From Polaribacter sp. Hel1_85 (GTDB lineage Bacteria > Bacteroidota > Bacteroidia > Flavobacteriales > Flavobacteriaceae): a DNA stretch of 64,000 nt. Below the pieces are notes generated by a model. That model was not told the origin of the DNA, made no database searches, and was given only the letters and a program-made list of their open reading frames with translations. The position numbers and the translations under genes are program-made. Shown here in pieces: positions 45,030 through 55,066 of the stretch. Each line of letters begins with the position of its first letter. The stretch's first letter is position 1. The stretch covers positions 1,307,001 to 1,371,000 of the forward strand of contig NZ_JPDS01000001.1 in NCBI RefSeq assembly GCF_000766795.1. Direction: 5' to 3'.

Positions 45030-46850
45030 ATGAAAAATACAATACAAAAACTAACTCTAATTCTAGTAGTATCTTTCACCTTTTTGGTAGGATGTACAGA
45101 ATTTTTTGACAAAATAGACGACTTTAACGTTGGCGTTACCAATACTATTTTTGAACAATCTGCAGTAATTGAATTACAAGATTATTTTGGAGATCAACAA
45201 AATATAATAGACACAAATTTAAAAGTAGAGTTTAGTGGCGCAGATGCAGACAAACTAGTTAACGAAGCTGGTGAATTTACAATATCTGAAACAGATGGTT
45301 TTATTCAACTAAACGTAAACCCTAACAAAAGTACAGGAGTAAAAGAACTAAATTTTGATGTAACTATAAGTGGTGGAGATTATACAACAACAACATACCC
45401 TGTAACTTTAACAGATACCGTTTCTCACATTAAATTACCTTTAGTAGATGATAGTAAAATATACAAAGGTACAAATACAGCTAGTAAAACGGTTAGTTTA
45501 ACCAATAATACAACTACAATAGCAACCACAACAAAAACGTCTTTAACAAATTCTTTAACCACAAGTTCTGTTACCATTAAAACAGGTACACAATTTAAAG
45601 ATGCTTCAGACAATGTATTAACAGGTAGCAACGTAAATATAGAAGTTACCAATACAGATCCTTTAAGTGAAGTATTACCACCTACTAGTATTTTAACATT
45701 TAAAGATAGTAACGATGCAGAAATTACAGGAAAAGAAGCAACTTTTGTAACTGGTAATACAAACATTAAAATGGATGTAAATAGTACTGCTGTAAAAAAG
45801 TTTACCAATGCTATTGATGTTGCTATAGAAATACCTTCGGATGCAACAAACCCAAACACAGGAAACCAAGTACAATTAGGTGATACTTTTCCTGTATACA
45901 CCAATGAAGAAGAAAGTTTTAACTGGACATACCATGGTTTAGGAACTGTAACAGCAGGTAATACTGCAGATACATTTAACATTAGTTTCGAAACCACACA
46001 TTTATCTAATTATACAGTTGTAAATTTTAAAGACACAAACTGTAGCAACAATACCTATAACATTACAGCTAATAACTTACCAGACAACTATTCTGCAACG
46101 TTCGAAATAATATTACGTACAGTGTATGAAGGAAGTTTCAATATTTTTCCTGGTGATCGTTATTATTATGCATTTGAAATCAAAATTGTAAATGGTAAAG
46201 TAGTATCTGTAGATACACCTAGGCAAAGTTTTCCTAGTAATTATATCAAAGGATCAAAAGAATATGATGAAGAGGTAAATATACACATAAATAGTCTGGG
46301 AGGTTCTGAAGAAGATTGGACAACAACTATTTTTGATACTAGCTATATTGATGATATCAAAAGTCTTCTTGCATCTGGAAATGATGTGAATATTGTAACT
46401 CATACTGGTTCAATTTGGGGTAAAAGCACTTATGAATCACAGCTTTACGTAACTTCTAAAGGCGTAATCTACCGAACAAATTTATCAAGCATTGCTACTT
46501 TCGCTAATTGTGAGTTAAATATAAACCTAACACAAGATGGTACAGATTATTTTAATATTGGTAATTTAAAAAACATTGCAATAGATGTTGCTGCCAATTG
46601 TAACAATAAAACTTTTGTACCAGATGGTTTTCCTTTTTATGTAGAAAGAGAAAACGGTATTTTTAGTTACGAAGGAACTATAAAAGAAGGTAAAATGACT
46701 TTAAAAGGTTTTGAATTAGGTAAAGAATACAACTTTAAAACGGTTTATAAAGGACAAAGCTATTTTCATAAATGGACTTTTGACAGTGAAATCTTTACAG
46801 ACAAAAATTTTGAAGTACCTCAATCTGCTTGTGATGCTTTAAATATTTAA
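45030..46850 (+). CDS. Large Thr/Asn-rich lipoprotein, function unknown
   Basis: 606 residues. Signal and lipobox are MKNTIQKLTLILVVSFTFLV then GC, with lipid Cys near residue 22. The first 200 residues resemble repeated Ig-like folds; residues about 150-200 are extremely Thr/Ser/Asn-rich (TASKTVSLTNNTTTIATTTK), a linker-like tract. The C-terminal third contains five cysteines. I do not recognise the family. It pairs with the small barrel gene 11 bases upstream, suggesting a surface-exposed complex. The Thr-rich tract produces a long but spurious antisense frame. Confidence 0.68.
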   Translation: MKNTIQKLTLILVVSFTFLVGCTEFFDKIDDFNVGVTNTIFEQSAVIELQDYFGDQQNIIDTNLKVEFSGADADKLVNEAGEFTISETDGFIQLNVNPNKSTGVKELNFDVTISGGDYTTTTYPVTLTDTVSHIKLPLVDDSKIYKGTNTASKTVSLTNNTTTIATTTKTSLTNSLTTSSVTIKTGTQFKDASDNVLTGSNVNIEVTNTDPLSEVLPPTSILTFKDSNDAEITGKEATFVTGNTNIKMDVNSTAVKKFTNAIDVAIEIPSDATNPNTGNQVQLGDTFPVYTNEEESFNWTYHGLGTVTAGNTADTFNISFETTHLSNYTVVNFKDTNCSNNTYNITANNLPDNYSATFEIILRTVYEGSFNIFPGDRYYYAFEIKIVNGKVVSVDTPRQSFPSNYIKGSKEYDEEVNIHINSLGGSEEDWTTTIFDTSYIDDIKSLLASGNDVNIVTHTGSIWGKSTYESQLYVTSKGVIYRTNLSSIATFANCELNINLTQDGTDYFNIGNLKNIAIDVAANCNNKTFVPDGFPFYVERENGIFSYEGTIKEGKMTLKGFELGKEYNFKTVYKGQSYFHKWTFDSEIFTDKNFEVPQSACDALNI

Positions 46851-46865
46851 GAAAAATTATTTATA

Positions 46866-47057
46866 ATGAAAGCATGCCCCCGATGTAGATCAGAATCTAG
46901 ACATAGAATAAAAAGAAAGCCAATATCTAAATTAATTCCAGGTGCCAAAGGATACGCTTGTGATAATTGTAATAGACGATATACATGGGTTTCTTGGATT
47001 AACCTATCGTTTAAGAATTTAAACATCCCCCAAACAATAAAACACCCTAAATTTTAG
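46866..47057 (+). CDS. Small zinc-ribbon protein, 63 aa
   Basis: Two CxxC pairs (MKACPRCRSESRHRI and GYACDNCNRRYTW) separated by 25 residues form a treble-clef or ribbon zinc site; the middle is basic (HRIKRKPISKLIPG). Similar mini-proteins are common in Bacteroidota without known role. The frame starts 15 bases after the lipoprotein and uses its own ATG. Its last codons and stop lie within the terminator stem (47041-47063), so the terminator is encoded by coding sequence. Confidence 0.6.
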   Translation: MKACPRCRSESRHRIKRKPISKLIPGAKGYACDNCNRRYTWVSWINLSFKNLNIPQTIKHPKF

Positions 47058-47063
47058 GGTGTT
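47041..47063 (+). terminator. Terminator overlapping the zinc-ribbon stop codon
   Basis: 10-bp stem AACACCCTAA / TTAGGGTGTT, loop ATT, followed by eight or more T. The stop TAG (47055-47057) is inside the right arm. Confidence 0.85.
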
Positions 47064-47163
47064 TTTTTTATCAAAAAAAAAAAACACAATATTTTAATTA
47101 ATTACACAACAAAAATTTCTAGATTTAAATATATTATTAAGTACCTTCGATTTTTTTTTTAAA

Positions 47164-48870
47164 ATGAAATCAAAATTAATAAATATATTTTTTTTACTTA
47201 GCGCTTTATACTCTTTTTCTCAATATAAAAAAATGCTACATCAACCTTATAAAAACAAGGTAAATGATATAGATGTATTATATAGAAATACAGTTATTAA
47301 AACTACTAATGATTCTTTATATGTATATAATTATACAAACAAAATGCAACAATGGGCATTATCTAATAAAGATAAAGAACTTGCATTAGAAGCAGAATTA
47401 TTAAAAGCCTACACAAATTGGTATATTCACGGATATAAAAACCCTGACTTAGTACAAAACTTAATTGAAGTAGCACATAAAGGAAACAAAAATAAAATTT
47501 ACCATGTACAGGAACGAGCAATAAATGTAATTGCTACACACTTTTGGTCCATTAAAAATTATGAAAGTGCTTTTGAATGGTTATTGCAATCTGCAAAAAT
47601 TTTAGAAAAAATAAAGCCAGAAAATTTTCCAGAAATGGCTAATCATTTAAATTATATTGGAAGATGTTATTACAATTTTGAAGATTACACTAATGCTCTT
47701 ATATATTATAAAAAATCTAGTGAATTAGAAAAGACAGAATTTAATAGTCGAAGAGTATTAGAAGCTCAAAGTACTGTTGGTCTCTGCTATCAAAAATTAG
47801 ACGAGTTTAACTTAGCAGAACAATCTTTTTTAAGAGTTATTAATGATACTTCAAAATATAAAGACACAATATGGCAAAATATAGCCGCGGGTAACTTGGG
47901 TTACAATTTCTACCTTCAAGAAAATTATGAAAAAGCAATTCCATTATTTAAAACTGATATTGAAAATGCGCTAAAAATAAATGATCTTAATCTTGCTGTT
48001 GGTTCTTTAATTCCTTTAGCAGACATTCATTTAAAACAAAATAAACTTAATCTAGCAAAAAAAGAAATAGATAGTGCTTACCACTATATTAAAAAAACGA
48101 ATCAAACAGATCGTTTATTAAAATTATACCCAGTTATTAGCAAATGGTACACAGCAAACAACCAACCCGAATTTAGTGCTATTTACCTAGACTCTACACT
48201 ATTAGCTGTAAATATTCAAAATAAAAAATACAATGGCTTAAAATTATTACGAGCTAACCAAAAAGTTTTAGCAAAAGAAAAAAAACTTGAAATTGAAAAA
48301 TTAAAAAACGAAGGTCAATTAAAACTTACCCAACGTAATTACATCCTATTAATAGCTATTTTACTACTTATAACAAGTATTTTTATTTTTTGGTATAGAA
48401 ACAAATACCTCTTAAAAGAGCAAGAGATAAAAGCACTTGAGTTAGAAAACATACAAAAAGATTTAGAGAATGCTAAAAGCAATTTAAAAAACTTAACAAA
48501 GAAAATTAGAGAGGATAGTAATTTAATTACAGAGCTACAAAAAAACGACACATATAAAAATAATTCAGAAATCCTTTCTCAATTAAAATCTAAAAACATT
48601 TTAACCCAAAACGATTGGAAACAATTTCAAAGTTTGTTTAAAGAAGCATATCCTAATTTTATTCAATCATTTATTAATTCTTATCCTGTATTAGGTCAAG
48701 CAGAAATACGTTGTTTATGCTTAAATAAACTAGCTTTAACAAATAATGAAATGTCACTGATTCTTGGTGTTTCAACAAATACTATACGTGTTACAAAACA
48801 TCGTATTCGAAAAAAATTAAATTTAGAATCCAATAAAAGTTTAGAAGATATTATTAAAAAAATTAGTTAA
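47164..48870 (+). CDS. TPR-containing membrane regulator with LuxR-type HTH
   Basis: 568 residues: signal or anchor at the N-terminus (KLINIFFLLSALYSFSQYKK), about six tetratricopeptide repeats (for example LNYIGRCYYNFEDYTNALIY), one membrane segment near residue 395 (NYILLIAILLLITSIFIFWY), a coiled coil and a C-terminal LuxR-like helix-turn-helix (LALTNNEMSLILGVSTNTIR then VTKHRIRKKLNLES). This is the flavobacterial class of one-component membrane regulators with a periplasmic TPR sensor. Target genes are not known; nearby candidates are the preceding surface genes. Confidence 0.85.
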   Translation: MKSKLINIFFLLSALYSFSQYKKMLHQPYKNKVNDIDVLYRNTVIKTTNDSLYVYNYTNKMQQWALSNKDKELALEAELLKAYTNWYIHGYKNPDLVQNLIEVAHKGNKNKIYHVQERAINVIATHFWSIKNYESAFEWLLQSAKILEKIKPENFPEMANHLNYIGRCYYNFEDYTNALIYYKKSSELEKTEFNSRRVLEAQSTVGLCYQKLDEFNLAEQSFLRVINDTSKYKDTIWQNIAAGNLGYNFYLQENYEKAIPLFKTDIENALKINDLNLAVGSLIPLADIHLKQNKLNLAKKEIDSAYHYIKKTNQTDRLLKLYPVISKWYTANNQPEFSAIYLDSTLLAVNIQNKKYNGLKLLRANQKVLAKEKKLEIEKLKNEGQLKLTQRNYILLIAILLLITSIFIFWYRNKYLLKEQEIKALELENIQKDLENAKSNLKNLTKKIREDSNLITELQKNDTYKNNSEILSQLKSKNILTQNDWKQFQSLFKEAYPNFIQSFINSYPVLGQAEIRCLCLNKLALTNNEMSLILGVSTNTIRVTKHRIRKKLNLESNKSLEDIIKKIS

Positions 48871-49064
48871 TAAAAAAACCATTTGTTTATAGTAACTAAA
48901 ATGAAAATAGATAATAATTAAACAAAAAAAACTTACTGCACTTTGCATTATTATCAAACAAAAACTAATTATTTTTAAAAAAATTACGAAATCACTAAAA
49001 AAGATTTACATTTTTAAATATCAACTAAAAAAACTATCTTTGCAATACCTAAAAAATCCAATAA
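48871..49064. other. Intergenic region before the fused E1 gene
   Basis: 194 bases, very AT-rich. No ORF or RNA gene; it contains the TATCTTTG box at 49035-49042 (listed). Confidence 0.4.
49035..49042 (+). promoter_or_regulatory. -7 promoter box for the E1 fusion gene (TATCTTTG)
   Basis: Exact TAnnTTTG match 22 bases ahead of the ATG at 49065; no clear -33 TTG. Confidence 0.55.
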
Positions 49065-51518
49065 ATGTTGCAAGAAACACAATCAAAGAATAAACAAAAA
49101 CTTTCTTTTGAGGATTTTAAAACTGAGGTCTTAAATGATTACAGAATTGCTAGAATTAGTAGAGAATGTAGTTTATTAGGGCGTAGAGAGGTTTTAACAG
49201 GTAAAGCAAAGTTCGGAATCTTTGGTGACGGAAAAGAAGTTCCTCAATTAGCAATGGCAAAAGCCTTTAAAATTGGTGATTTTAGATCTGGTTATTACAG
49301 AGATCAAACTTTTATGATGGCAATTGGTGAGTTAACTGCACAACAATTCTTTGCAGGTTTATATGCTCATACAGATATTATAGCAGATCCAATGTCTGCA
49401 GGTAGACAAATGGGTGGCCATTTTGCTACACATAGTTTAAATGAAGATGGAACCTGGAAAGACTTAACTAAACAATACAACTCAAGTTCAGACATCTCTC
49501 CTACCGCTGGTCAAATGCCCCGTTTATTAGGATTAGCTCAAGCATCCAAAATTTATAGAAACGAAAAAAGTGTTCAACATAAATCTAAGTTTTCGAATAA
49601 TGGAAATGAAGTTGCTTGGGGAACTATTGGTAACGCAAGTACAAGTGAAGGTTTATTTTTTGAAACCATAAATGCTGCAGGAGTTTTACAAGTACCAATG
49701 TTAATGAGTGTTTGGGATGATGAATATGGAATCTCTGTTCATGCAAAGCATCAAACAACAAAAGAAAGTATTTCTGAAATTTTAAAAGGTTTTCAAAGAG
49801 AAAACAACAAAGATGGATATGAAATATTTGTAGTTAATGGTTGGGATTATGTTCAACTTATTGACATTTATAATAAAGCTTCAAAAATTGCAAGAGAAGA
49901 ACATGTACCAGTTTTAATTCACGTTAAAGAACTCACACAACCACAAGGTCATTCTACTTCTGGATCTCATGAAAGATACAAAGGAAAAGAAAGATTAAAT
50001 TGGGAAAAAGAACACGATTGCATTACAAAAATGCGAAACTGGATTTTAGATTTCGAATTAGAAGCTGAAAATGGTGAAATTTTACGCTTTGTAGATTCTG
50101 AAGAAGATATATATATCTTAGAAAAAGAAGCAAAAAAAGAAGTTGTAAGTGCCAAAAGAAATGCTTGGAACGCATTTATTAATGATATAAAACATGAAGT
50201 AGCTATTGCTTGTCAATTATTAGACAAAGTTGCAACAAAAAGTAAAAATAGCACTTTTATCATCAAGCATAAAAAAGATTTAATGGCTATTGTAGAACCT
50301 AGTAGAAAAGATGTTTTATCAACTGCAAGGAAATCACTTCGCTATTTAAAAGATGAAAACTTTGCTGAAAAAATATTACTTCAAAATTTTATAAAAAAAT
50401 CTTTAAAAGTTGCAGAAGAAAAATTTTCATCACACCTACATAGTGAATCAGATTTTAATGCTGTAAGTATTTTAGAAAAAAAACCAGTTTACGCTAAAAA
50501 GAAAACTTTAGTTGATGCCAGAATTATTATGAGAGATAATTTTGATGCTATTTTAAAAAAACATCCAGAAGTAGTTATTTTTGGTGAAGATGCTGGTTTT
50601 ATAGGTGATGTAAATCAAGGTTTAGAAGGCCTTCAAGAAAAATATGGAGAAATAAGAGTAGCAGATACTGGTATTAGAGAAGCAACAATTATTGGTCAAG
50701 GTATAGGATTAGCAATGCGTGGATTAAGACCTATTGCAGAAATACAATATTTAGATTATTTGCTATATGCATTACAAATTATGAGTGATGATTTAGCAAC
50801 CCTTCAATACAGAACTTTTGGTAAACAAAAAGCTCCATTAATTATAAGAACCCGAGGTCATAGATTAGAAGGAATTTGGCATGCTGGTTCACCAATGGGT
50901 GGGATCATAAATAATGTTAGAGGTCTTCATGTTTTAGTTCCTAGAAATATGACAAAAGCAGCAGGATTTTACAATACTTTATTAGAAGGAGATGAACCTG
51001 CTTTAGTTATAGAATGTTTAAACGGCTATAGATTAAAAGAAGAGTTACCAATAAATTTAGGCGAATATAAAACTCCTATTGGAGCAGTAGAAATTCTTAA
51101 AGAAGGTACCGATTTAACTGTTGTTTCTTATGGTTCTACTTTAAGAATTGTTGAAGAAGTTGCGATTGAATTACAACAAGTAGCTATCAATATCGAAATT
51201 ATAGATGCTCAAAGTTTACTTCCTTTTGATTTAAACCATAATTGTGTAAAAAGTTTAGCAAAAACAAATAAGTTATTAGTTATAGATGAAGATGTTCCTG
51301 GAGGAGCTTCAGCTTATATTCTACAAGAAATTTTAGAAAAACAAAATGGCTACATACACTTAGATAGCAAGCCAGCAACATTAACTGCTAAAGCTCATAG
51401 AACTGCTTATGGTACAGATGGAGATTATTTTTCTAAACCTTCTGCAGAAGATATTTTCGAAAAAATTTACGAAATAATGAATGAAGAAAACCCTAATAAA
51501 TATAAGAGTTTGTATTAA
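49065..51518 (+). CDS. 2-oxoacid dehydrogenase E1, fused alpha and beta subunits
   Basis: 817-residue thiamine-diphosphate enzyme. Residues 1 to about 340 are the E1-alpha domain (YYRDQTFMMAIGELTAQQFF, DPMSAGRQMGGHFATHSLNE, GTIGNASTSEGLFFETINAA with the ThDP-binding site). From about 480 the E1-beta domain follows (VVIFGEDAGFIGDVNQGLEG, DTGIREATIIGQGIGLAMRG, HRLEGIWHAGSPMGGIINNV). The fusion is common in Bacteroidota, where it is thought to act in branched-chain 2-oxoacid oxidation with an E2 encoded elsewhere. It is monogenic with its own promoter box. Confidence 0.93.
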   Translation: MLQETQSKNKQKLSFEDFKTEVLNDYRIARISRECSLLGRREVLTGKAKFGIFGDGKEVPQLAMAKAFKIGDFRSGYYRDQTFMMAIGELTAQQFFAGLYAHTDIIADPMSAGRQMGGHFATHSLNEDGTWKDLTKQYNSSSDISPTAGQMPRLLGLAQASKIYRNEKSVQHKSKFSNNGNEVAWGTIGNASTSEGLFFETINAAGVLQVPMLMSVWDDEYGISVHAKHQTTKESISEILKGFQRENNKDGYEIFVVNGWDYVQLIDIYNKASKIAREEHVPVLIHVKELTQPQGHSTSGSHERYKGKERLNWEKEHDCITKMRNWILDFELEAENGEILRFVDSEEDIYILEKEAKKEVVSAKRNAWNAFINDIKHEVAIACQLLDKVATKSKNSTFIIKHKKDLMAIVEPSRKDVLSTARKSLRYLKDENFAEKILLQNFIKKSLKVAEEKFSSHLHSESDFNAVSILEKKPVYAKKKTLVDARIIMRDNFDAILKKHPEVVIFGEDAGFIGDVNQGLEGLQEKYGEIRVADTGIREATIIGQGIGLAMRGLRPIAEIQYLDYLLYALQIMSDDLATLQYRTFGKQKAPLIIRTRGHRLEGIWHAGSPMGGIINNVRGLHVLVPRNMTKAAGFYNTLLEGDEPALVIECLNGYRLKEELPINLGEYKTPIGAVEILKEGTDLTVVSYGSTLRIVEEVAIELQQVAINIEIIDAQSLLPFDLNHNCVKSLAKTNKLLVIDEDVPGGASAYILQEILEKQNGYIHLDSKPATLTAKAHRTAYGTDGDYFSKPSAEDIFEKIYEIMNEENPNKYKSLY

Positions 51519-51539
51519 ACTCTGTTAAATAAAGTAAAG

Positions 51540-52814
51540 TTATTCTTTACTCAACAATTTAATTCCTATTGCGCATTGTAAACAACGTTTCTTTGCGCAA
51601 TAATTATTTTTAAGCTCTAACAAAGATTGAGTTTCGTATGCGTTTTTCGCTTTAATTCTAATTGCATCAAATTTAGAAATAATGCTATTTTTTTCTGGTT
51701 TTATTTTTTGAAGAAGTTCTAAAAATTCACTTTCATTCACTTCTCCCCTATTCTTTTGATATAAAAACTTTAAAGGAATAATGGTATTTATCAATAATAA
51801 ATCTTTAAACGATTTTGTAAGTTTTTTAGAAGATAATTTAGATGTTTTATCAAATGTATAATGTGTTTTCCAAAATGGATTTACGTTAATTTCAAACAAC
51901 TCATAAAAACCTTTTAAGGTTTCTATCTTCATCATTAAAGAAAATAAATTTTGATGAATATGATACAAAGAAATTAATTGAGCAATTCGTATTGTTGGAA
52001 AATTTGGAGGTCTCATTCTAAAAAAAGAAAATTGATTCTTTGAAATAAAATTTAAGTTATATTTATGTTTTAAATACTGATACTCATTTTTTAATTGTTG
52101 ATGATACTCATCTTCAAAACCTTCCTCTAAAAACCCTGCTTGCCCAAATAATAAAGCTGCTAATTGATTTTCATCAAATCTAACTTTTCTTAAAATTGAA
52201 AAATCAAAAGATTTCGCCAAATCTAAAAAAGCTTCTCCATTTACTTTTAAACCAAAATTCTTTGACAATAATTGAAATAAAACAGCTTCAAAATCATTTT
52301 GATTTGAAGTTAAAAGTGCATTCATTTCATTTGATTTTCGCTCTAATCTTTCAAAAAACAATCTTTCTTTCCAGTTCTCTACAGTAAAATTATCAACCGA
52401 AATAATTTCCTTTTCACAAGGAATCCATCTTTGTTTGGTAGAAAATAGATTTCTATAATTATTTAAGGCAGATTTCACAACAAGATCTTTCAAAACTAAA
52501 ACCGGTAAAGGTTTATTATTTTTCATAAAAACAGTAGTATCATCTTCCCAAACAACATGTAAAATAACAGCGTCATAGTTTACATCAATTTCATGGTGAT
52601 GTACATACCAATCTGAAGATTTTAAATGAATTTCTACATTCCCAACCCAAAGTTGATTGTCTATTTTTAATTGTGCATTTAAAAAATCAGGCCCAGAATT
52701 ATGATTGTGAATTCCTGTTTTTAGAATTGTTAAATCCTCTTTAGTAGTTGTTTTTAAATTGTGAATAGAAAATAACTGGTACTTCCACACATAATGAAGG
52801 AAATCCTCATTCAT
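51540..52814 (-). CDS. DUF2851 family protein
   Basis: 424 residues from the ATG at 52814 (MNEDFLHYVWKYQLFSIHNL), the usual N-terminus of DUF2851. Further matches are GIHNHNSGPDFLNAQLKIDN, WVGNVEIHLKSSDWYVHHHE and the C-terminal Cys motif CAKKRCLQCAIGIKLL. The 'H-N-S-G-P-D-F' plus acidic strands resembles a nuclease-like fold, but no activity is established. The longer frame to 52844 is less likely. It is convergent with the E1 gene and divergent from the nitroreductase. Confidence 0.9.
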   Translation of the reverse strand: MNEDFLHYVWKYQLFSIHNLKTTTKEDLTILKTGIHNHNSGPDFLNAQLKIDNQLWVGNVEIHLKSSDWYVHHHEIDVNYDAVILHVVWEDDTTVFMKNNKPLPVLVLKDLVVKSALNNYRNLFSTKQRWIPCEKEIISVDNFTVENWKERLFFERLERKSNEMNALLTSNQNDFEAVLFQLLSKNFGLKVNGEAFLDLAKSFDFSILRKVRFDENQLAALLFGQAGFLEEGFEDEYHQQLKNEYQYLKHKYNLNFISKNQFSFFRMRPPNFPTIRIAQLISLYHIHQNLFSLMMKIETLKGFYELFEINVNPFWKTHYTFDKTSKLSSKKLTKSFKDLLLINTIIPLKFLYQKNRGEVNESEFLELLQKIKPEKNSIISKFDAIRIKAKNAYETQSLLELKNNYCAKKRCLQCAIGIKLLSKE

Positions 52815-52901
52815 AGTTTTTCTTTTCAAGGTACAAAAAATCATTTATACCTTCATAAATTTTTATAATCACCTTAATAGAAATCATCTAAAAGAATGCA
52901 C

Positions 52902-52909
52902 TATTTTTG
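52902..52909 (+). promoter_or_regulatory. -7 promoter box for the nitroreductase gene (TATTTTTG)
   Basis: TAnnTTTG match 17 bases before the ATG at 52927, implying a leader of about ten bases. Confidence 0.55.
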
Positions 52910-52926
52910 CATCATAATTAAGAAAA

Positions 52927-53559
52927 ATGAATATTATAGATAGTTTAAAATGGCGATATGCTGTTAAAAAATTTGATTCAGAAAAACAGCTTTCAGAAGC
53001 ACAAATAAATACACTAAAAGAAGCTTTTAACTTAACAGCAACTTCTTATGGCTTACAACCTATAAAGCTTGTAGTTATTCAAAATAAAGAAATTCAAAAA
53101 GAATTGGTTCCTCACTCAATGAACCAAACCCAAATCCAAGAAGCATCTCATGTTTTAGTGATTTGTATTCCTGATAATTACACAACCGAAGAAGTTAAAA
53201 ACTACTTTAATTTAGTTAAAAAAATCAGAAATACTCCAGATGCAATTATCAATCCTTTTAAAGAGTTTTTAACTGCGGATATTGAGAAAAAAAATCAAGA
53301 AGAATTAGCTTTATGGAATAAAAATCAAGCATATATTGCCCTGGGTAATTTAATGACTGTTTGTGCTGTAGAAAAAATTGATGCTTGCCCAATGGAAGGA
53401 TTTGTACCTGAAAAATACGATGAAATTCTGAACCTAAAATCACAAAATTTAAAATCAATTTTAGTTTTACCTGTTGGTTTTAGGGCTGATGATTGTTACA
53501 TGAAAGATTTACCAAAAGTTAGAAAAGAAACACAAGAAATTGTGATAGAAATAAACTAA
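52927..53559 (+). CDS. NAD(P)H-dependent nitroreductase (NfsB-like)
   Basis: 210-residue FMN oxidoreductase. It begins MNIIDSLKWRYAVKKFDSEK with the Arg-Tyr-(S/A)-x-K-x-F flavin motif, followed by LTATSYGLQPIKLVVIQNKE and the C-terminal CPMEGFVPEKYDEILNLKSQ plus LPVGFRADDC. These match the NfsB/FRase I branch, which reduces quinones and nitroaromatics. The natural substrate is unknown. It precedes pepD by 27 bases and may be cotranscribed with it. Confidence 0.9.
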   Translation: MNIIDSLKWRYAVKKFDSEKQLSEAQINTLKEAFNLTATSYGLQPIKLVVIQNKEIQKELVPHSMNQTQIQEASHVLVICIPDNYTTEEVKNYFNLVKKIRNTPDAIINPFKEFLTADIEKKNQEELALWNKNQAYIALGNLMTVCAVEKIDACPMEGFVPEKYDEILNLKSQNLKSILVLPVGFRADDCYMKDLPKVRKETQEIVIEIN

Positions 53560-53586
53560 ATTTATACCATAAAATTATTTAATAAA

Positions 53587-55047
53587 ATGAGTGAAGCAGT
53601 AAGAAATTTAGAGCCTAAAATTGTTTGGAATCACTTTGCAGATTTAAATGCAGTTCCTCGTCCTTCGAAAAAAGAAGAACGTGTAATTCAGTTTATGGTA
53701 GATTTTGGTAAAAGTTTAAACTTAGAAACTTTAGTAGATAAAGTTGGTAATGTTATCATTTCAAAACCAGCTACAAAAGGTCTTGAGGACAGAAAAACTA
53801 TTGTTTTACAGAGTCATTTAGATATGGTTCATCAAAAAAATTCTGATACTATTTTCGATTTTGATCAAGAAGGAATTAAAATGGTAATTGATGGAGATTG
53901 GGTTACAGCAGAAGGAACCACCTTAGGAGCAGATAATGGTTTGGGAGTTGCTGCAATTATGGCAATTTTATCTTCTAATGATTTAAAACACCCAAATCTT
54001 GAAGCACTTTTTACCATTGATGAAGAAACGGGTATGACTGGTGCGATGGGATTAGAAGGTGGGATTTTAAAAGGTGATATTCTTTTAAATTTAGACACAG
54101 AAGAAGATGATGAAATAGGAATGGGGTGTGCTGGTGGAATTGACATTACAGCAACCAGAAGTTATTCTGAAGAAGACGTTTCAAAATACTCTACAGCTTT
54201 TTCCATAACAGTAAAAGGTTTAAATGGCGGGCATTCTGGAATGGATATTATTAAAGGATTAGGAAATGCAAACAAAATAATGAATCGTTTATTATTTGAT
54301 GGTTATACTAATTTTGGTTTAAGAATTTCAGAAATAAATGGCGGTAGTTTGCGTAATGCAATTCCTCGTGAAAGTTCTGCTATTGTTACAGTTGATAAAA
54401 TTTCTAAAGAAGCATTTCTTTTAGAAATCGACTTACTTATCAACAACATAAAAGAAGAGTTTTTAACATTAGAACCTAACTTAATTGTTGATATCAAAAA
54501 AACAACATTACCAGAAAAAGTAATGGAACTAGGAGTGCAAGAAGGTTTATTAAAATCGATTTATGCTGCCCATAATGGTGTATACAGAATGAGTCCAGAT
54601 ATTACAGATTTGGTAGAAACCTCTAACAATATTGCAAGAGTAATTGTAAAAAACGGACAGATAAAAATAGGATGTTTAACACGTTCATCATCAGAAAGCA
54701 ACAAATTTGATTTAGCAAACTCTTTAAAATCTGCTTTTGAATTATCTGGTTTTGATGTTGAGTTTTCAGGTGAATATCCAGGTTGGCAACCCAATGTAAA
54801 TTCAGCAATTTTAGATGTAGTTGCTAATTTATATGAAAAATTACATGACGAAAAAGCAAATGTTGCAGCATGTCATGCAGGTTTAGAATGTGGTATTTTA
54901 GGACAGAATTATCCAAAAATGGATATGGTTTCTTTTGGACCAACTATTCTTGGAGCACATTCTCCAGACGAACGAGCTAGTATTTTATCAACTCAAAAAT
55001 TTTGGAAGTTTTTAAAAGCTATTTTAGAGAATATTCCAAAAAAATAG
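53587..55047 (+). CDS. pepD: Aminoacyl-histidine dipeptidase (cytosol nonspecific dipeptidase)
   Basis: 486-residue M20-family metallodipeptidase. Metal and catalytic residues appear in LQSHLDMVHQKN (His and Asp), EGTTLGADNGLGVAAIMAIL (bridging Asp), TIDEETGMTGAMGLEG (Glu general base and Glu ligand) and LNLDTEEDDEIGMGCAGG; the C-terminal ACHAGLECGILG holds another ligand His. The lid domain with GLNGGHSGMDI lies between. Normal length for PepD. A strong terminator follows. Confidence 0.96.
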   Translation: MSEAVRNLEPKIVWNHFADLNAVPRPSKKEERVIQFMVDFGKSLNLETLVDKVGNVIISKPATKGLEDRKTIVLQSHLDMVHQKNSDTIFDFDQEGIKMVIDGDWVTAEGTTLGADNGLGVAAIMAILSSNDLKHPNLEALFTIDEETGMTGAMGLEGGILKGDILLNLDTEEDDEIGMGCAGGIDITATRSYSEEDVSKYSTAFSITVKGLNGGHSGMDIIKGLGNANKIMNRLLFDGYTNFGLRISEINGGSLRNAIPRESSAIVTVDKISKEAFLLEIDLLINNIKEEFLTLEPNLIVDIKKTTLPEKVMELGVQEGLLKSIYAAHNGVYRMSPDITDLVETSNNIARVIVKNGQIKIGCLTRSSSESNKFDLANSLKSAFELSGFDVEFSGEYPGWQPNVNSAILDVVANLYEKLHDEKANVAACHAGLECGILGQNYPKMDMVSFGPTILGAHSPDERASILSTQKFWKFLKAILENIPKK

Positions 55048-55066
55048 AATATTAACACATGCTTAT

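Noticed and set aside
45425..45997. Long antisense frame of 190 codons inside the large lipoprotein gene
   Set aside because: It is the mirror of a Thr/Asn-rich coding stretch (ACA/AAC codons give few antisense stops). The product is Val/Leu repeats with no family features, and the sense gene has a lipobox and good context.
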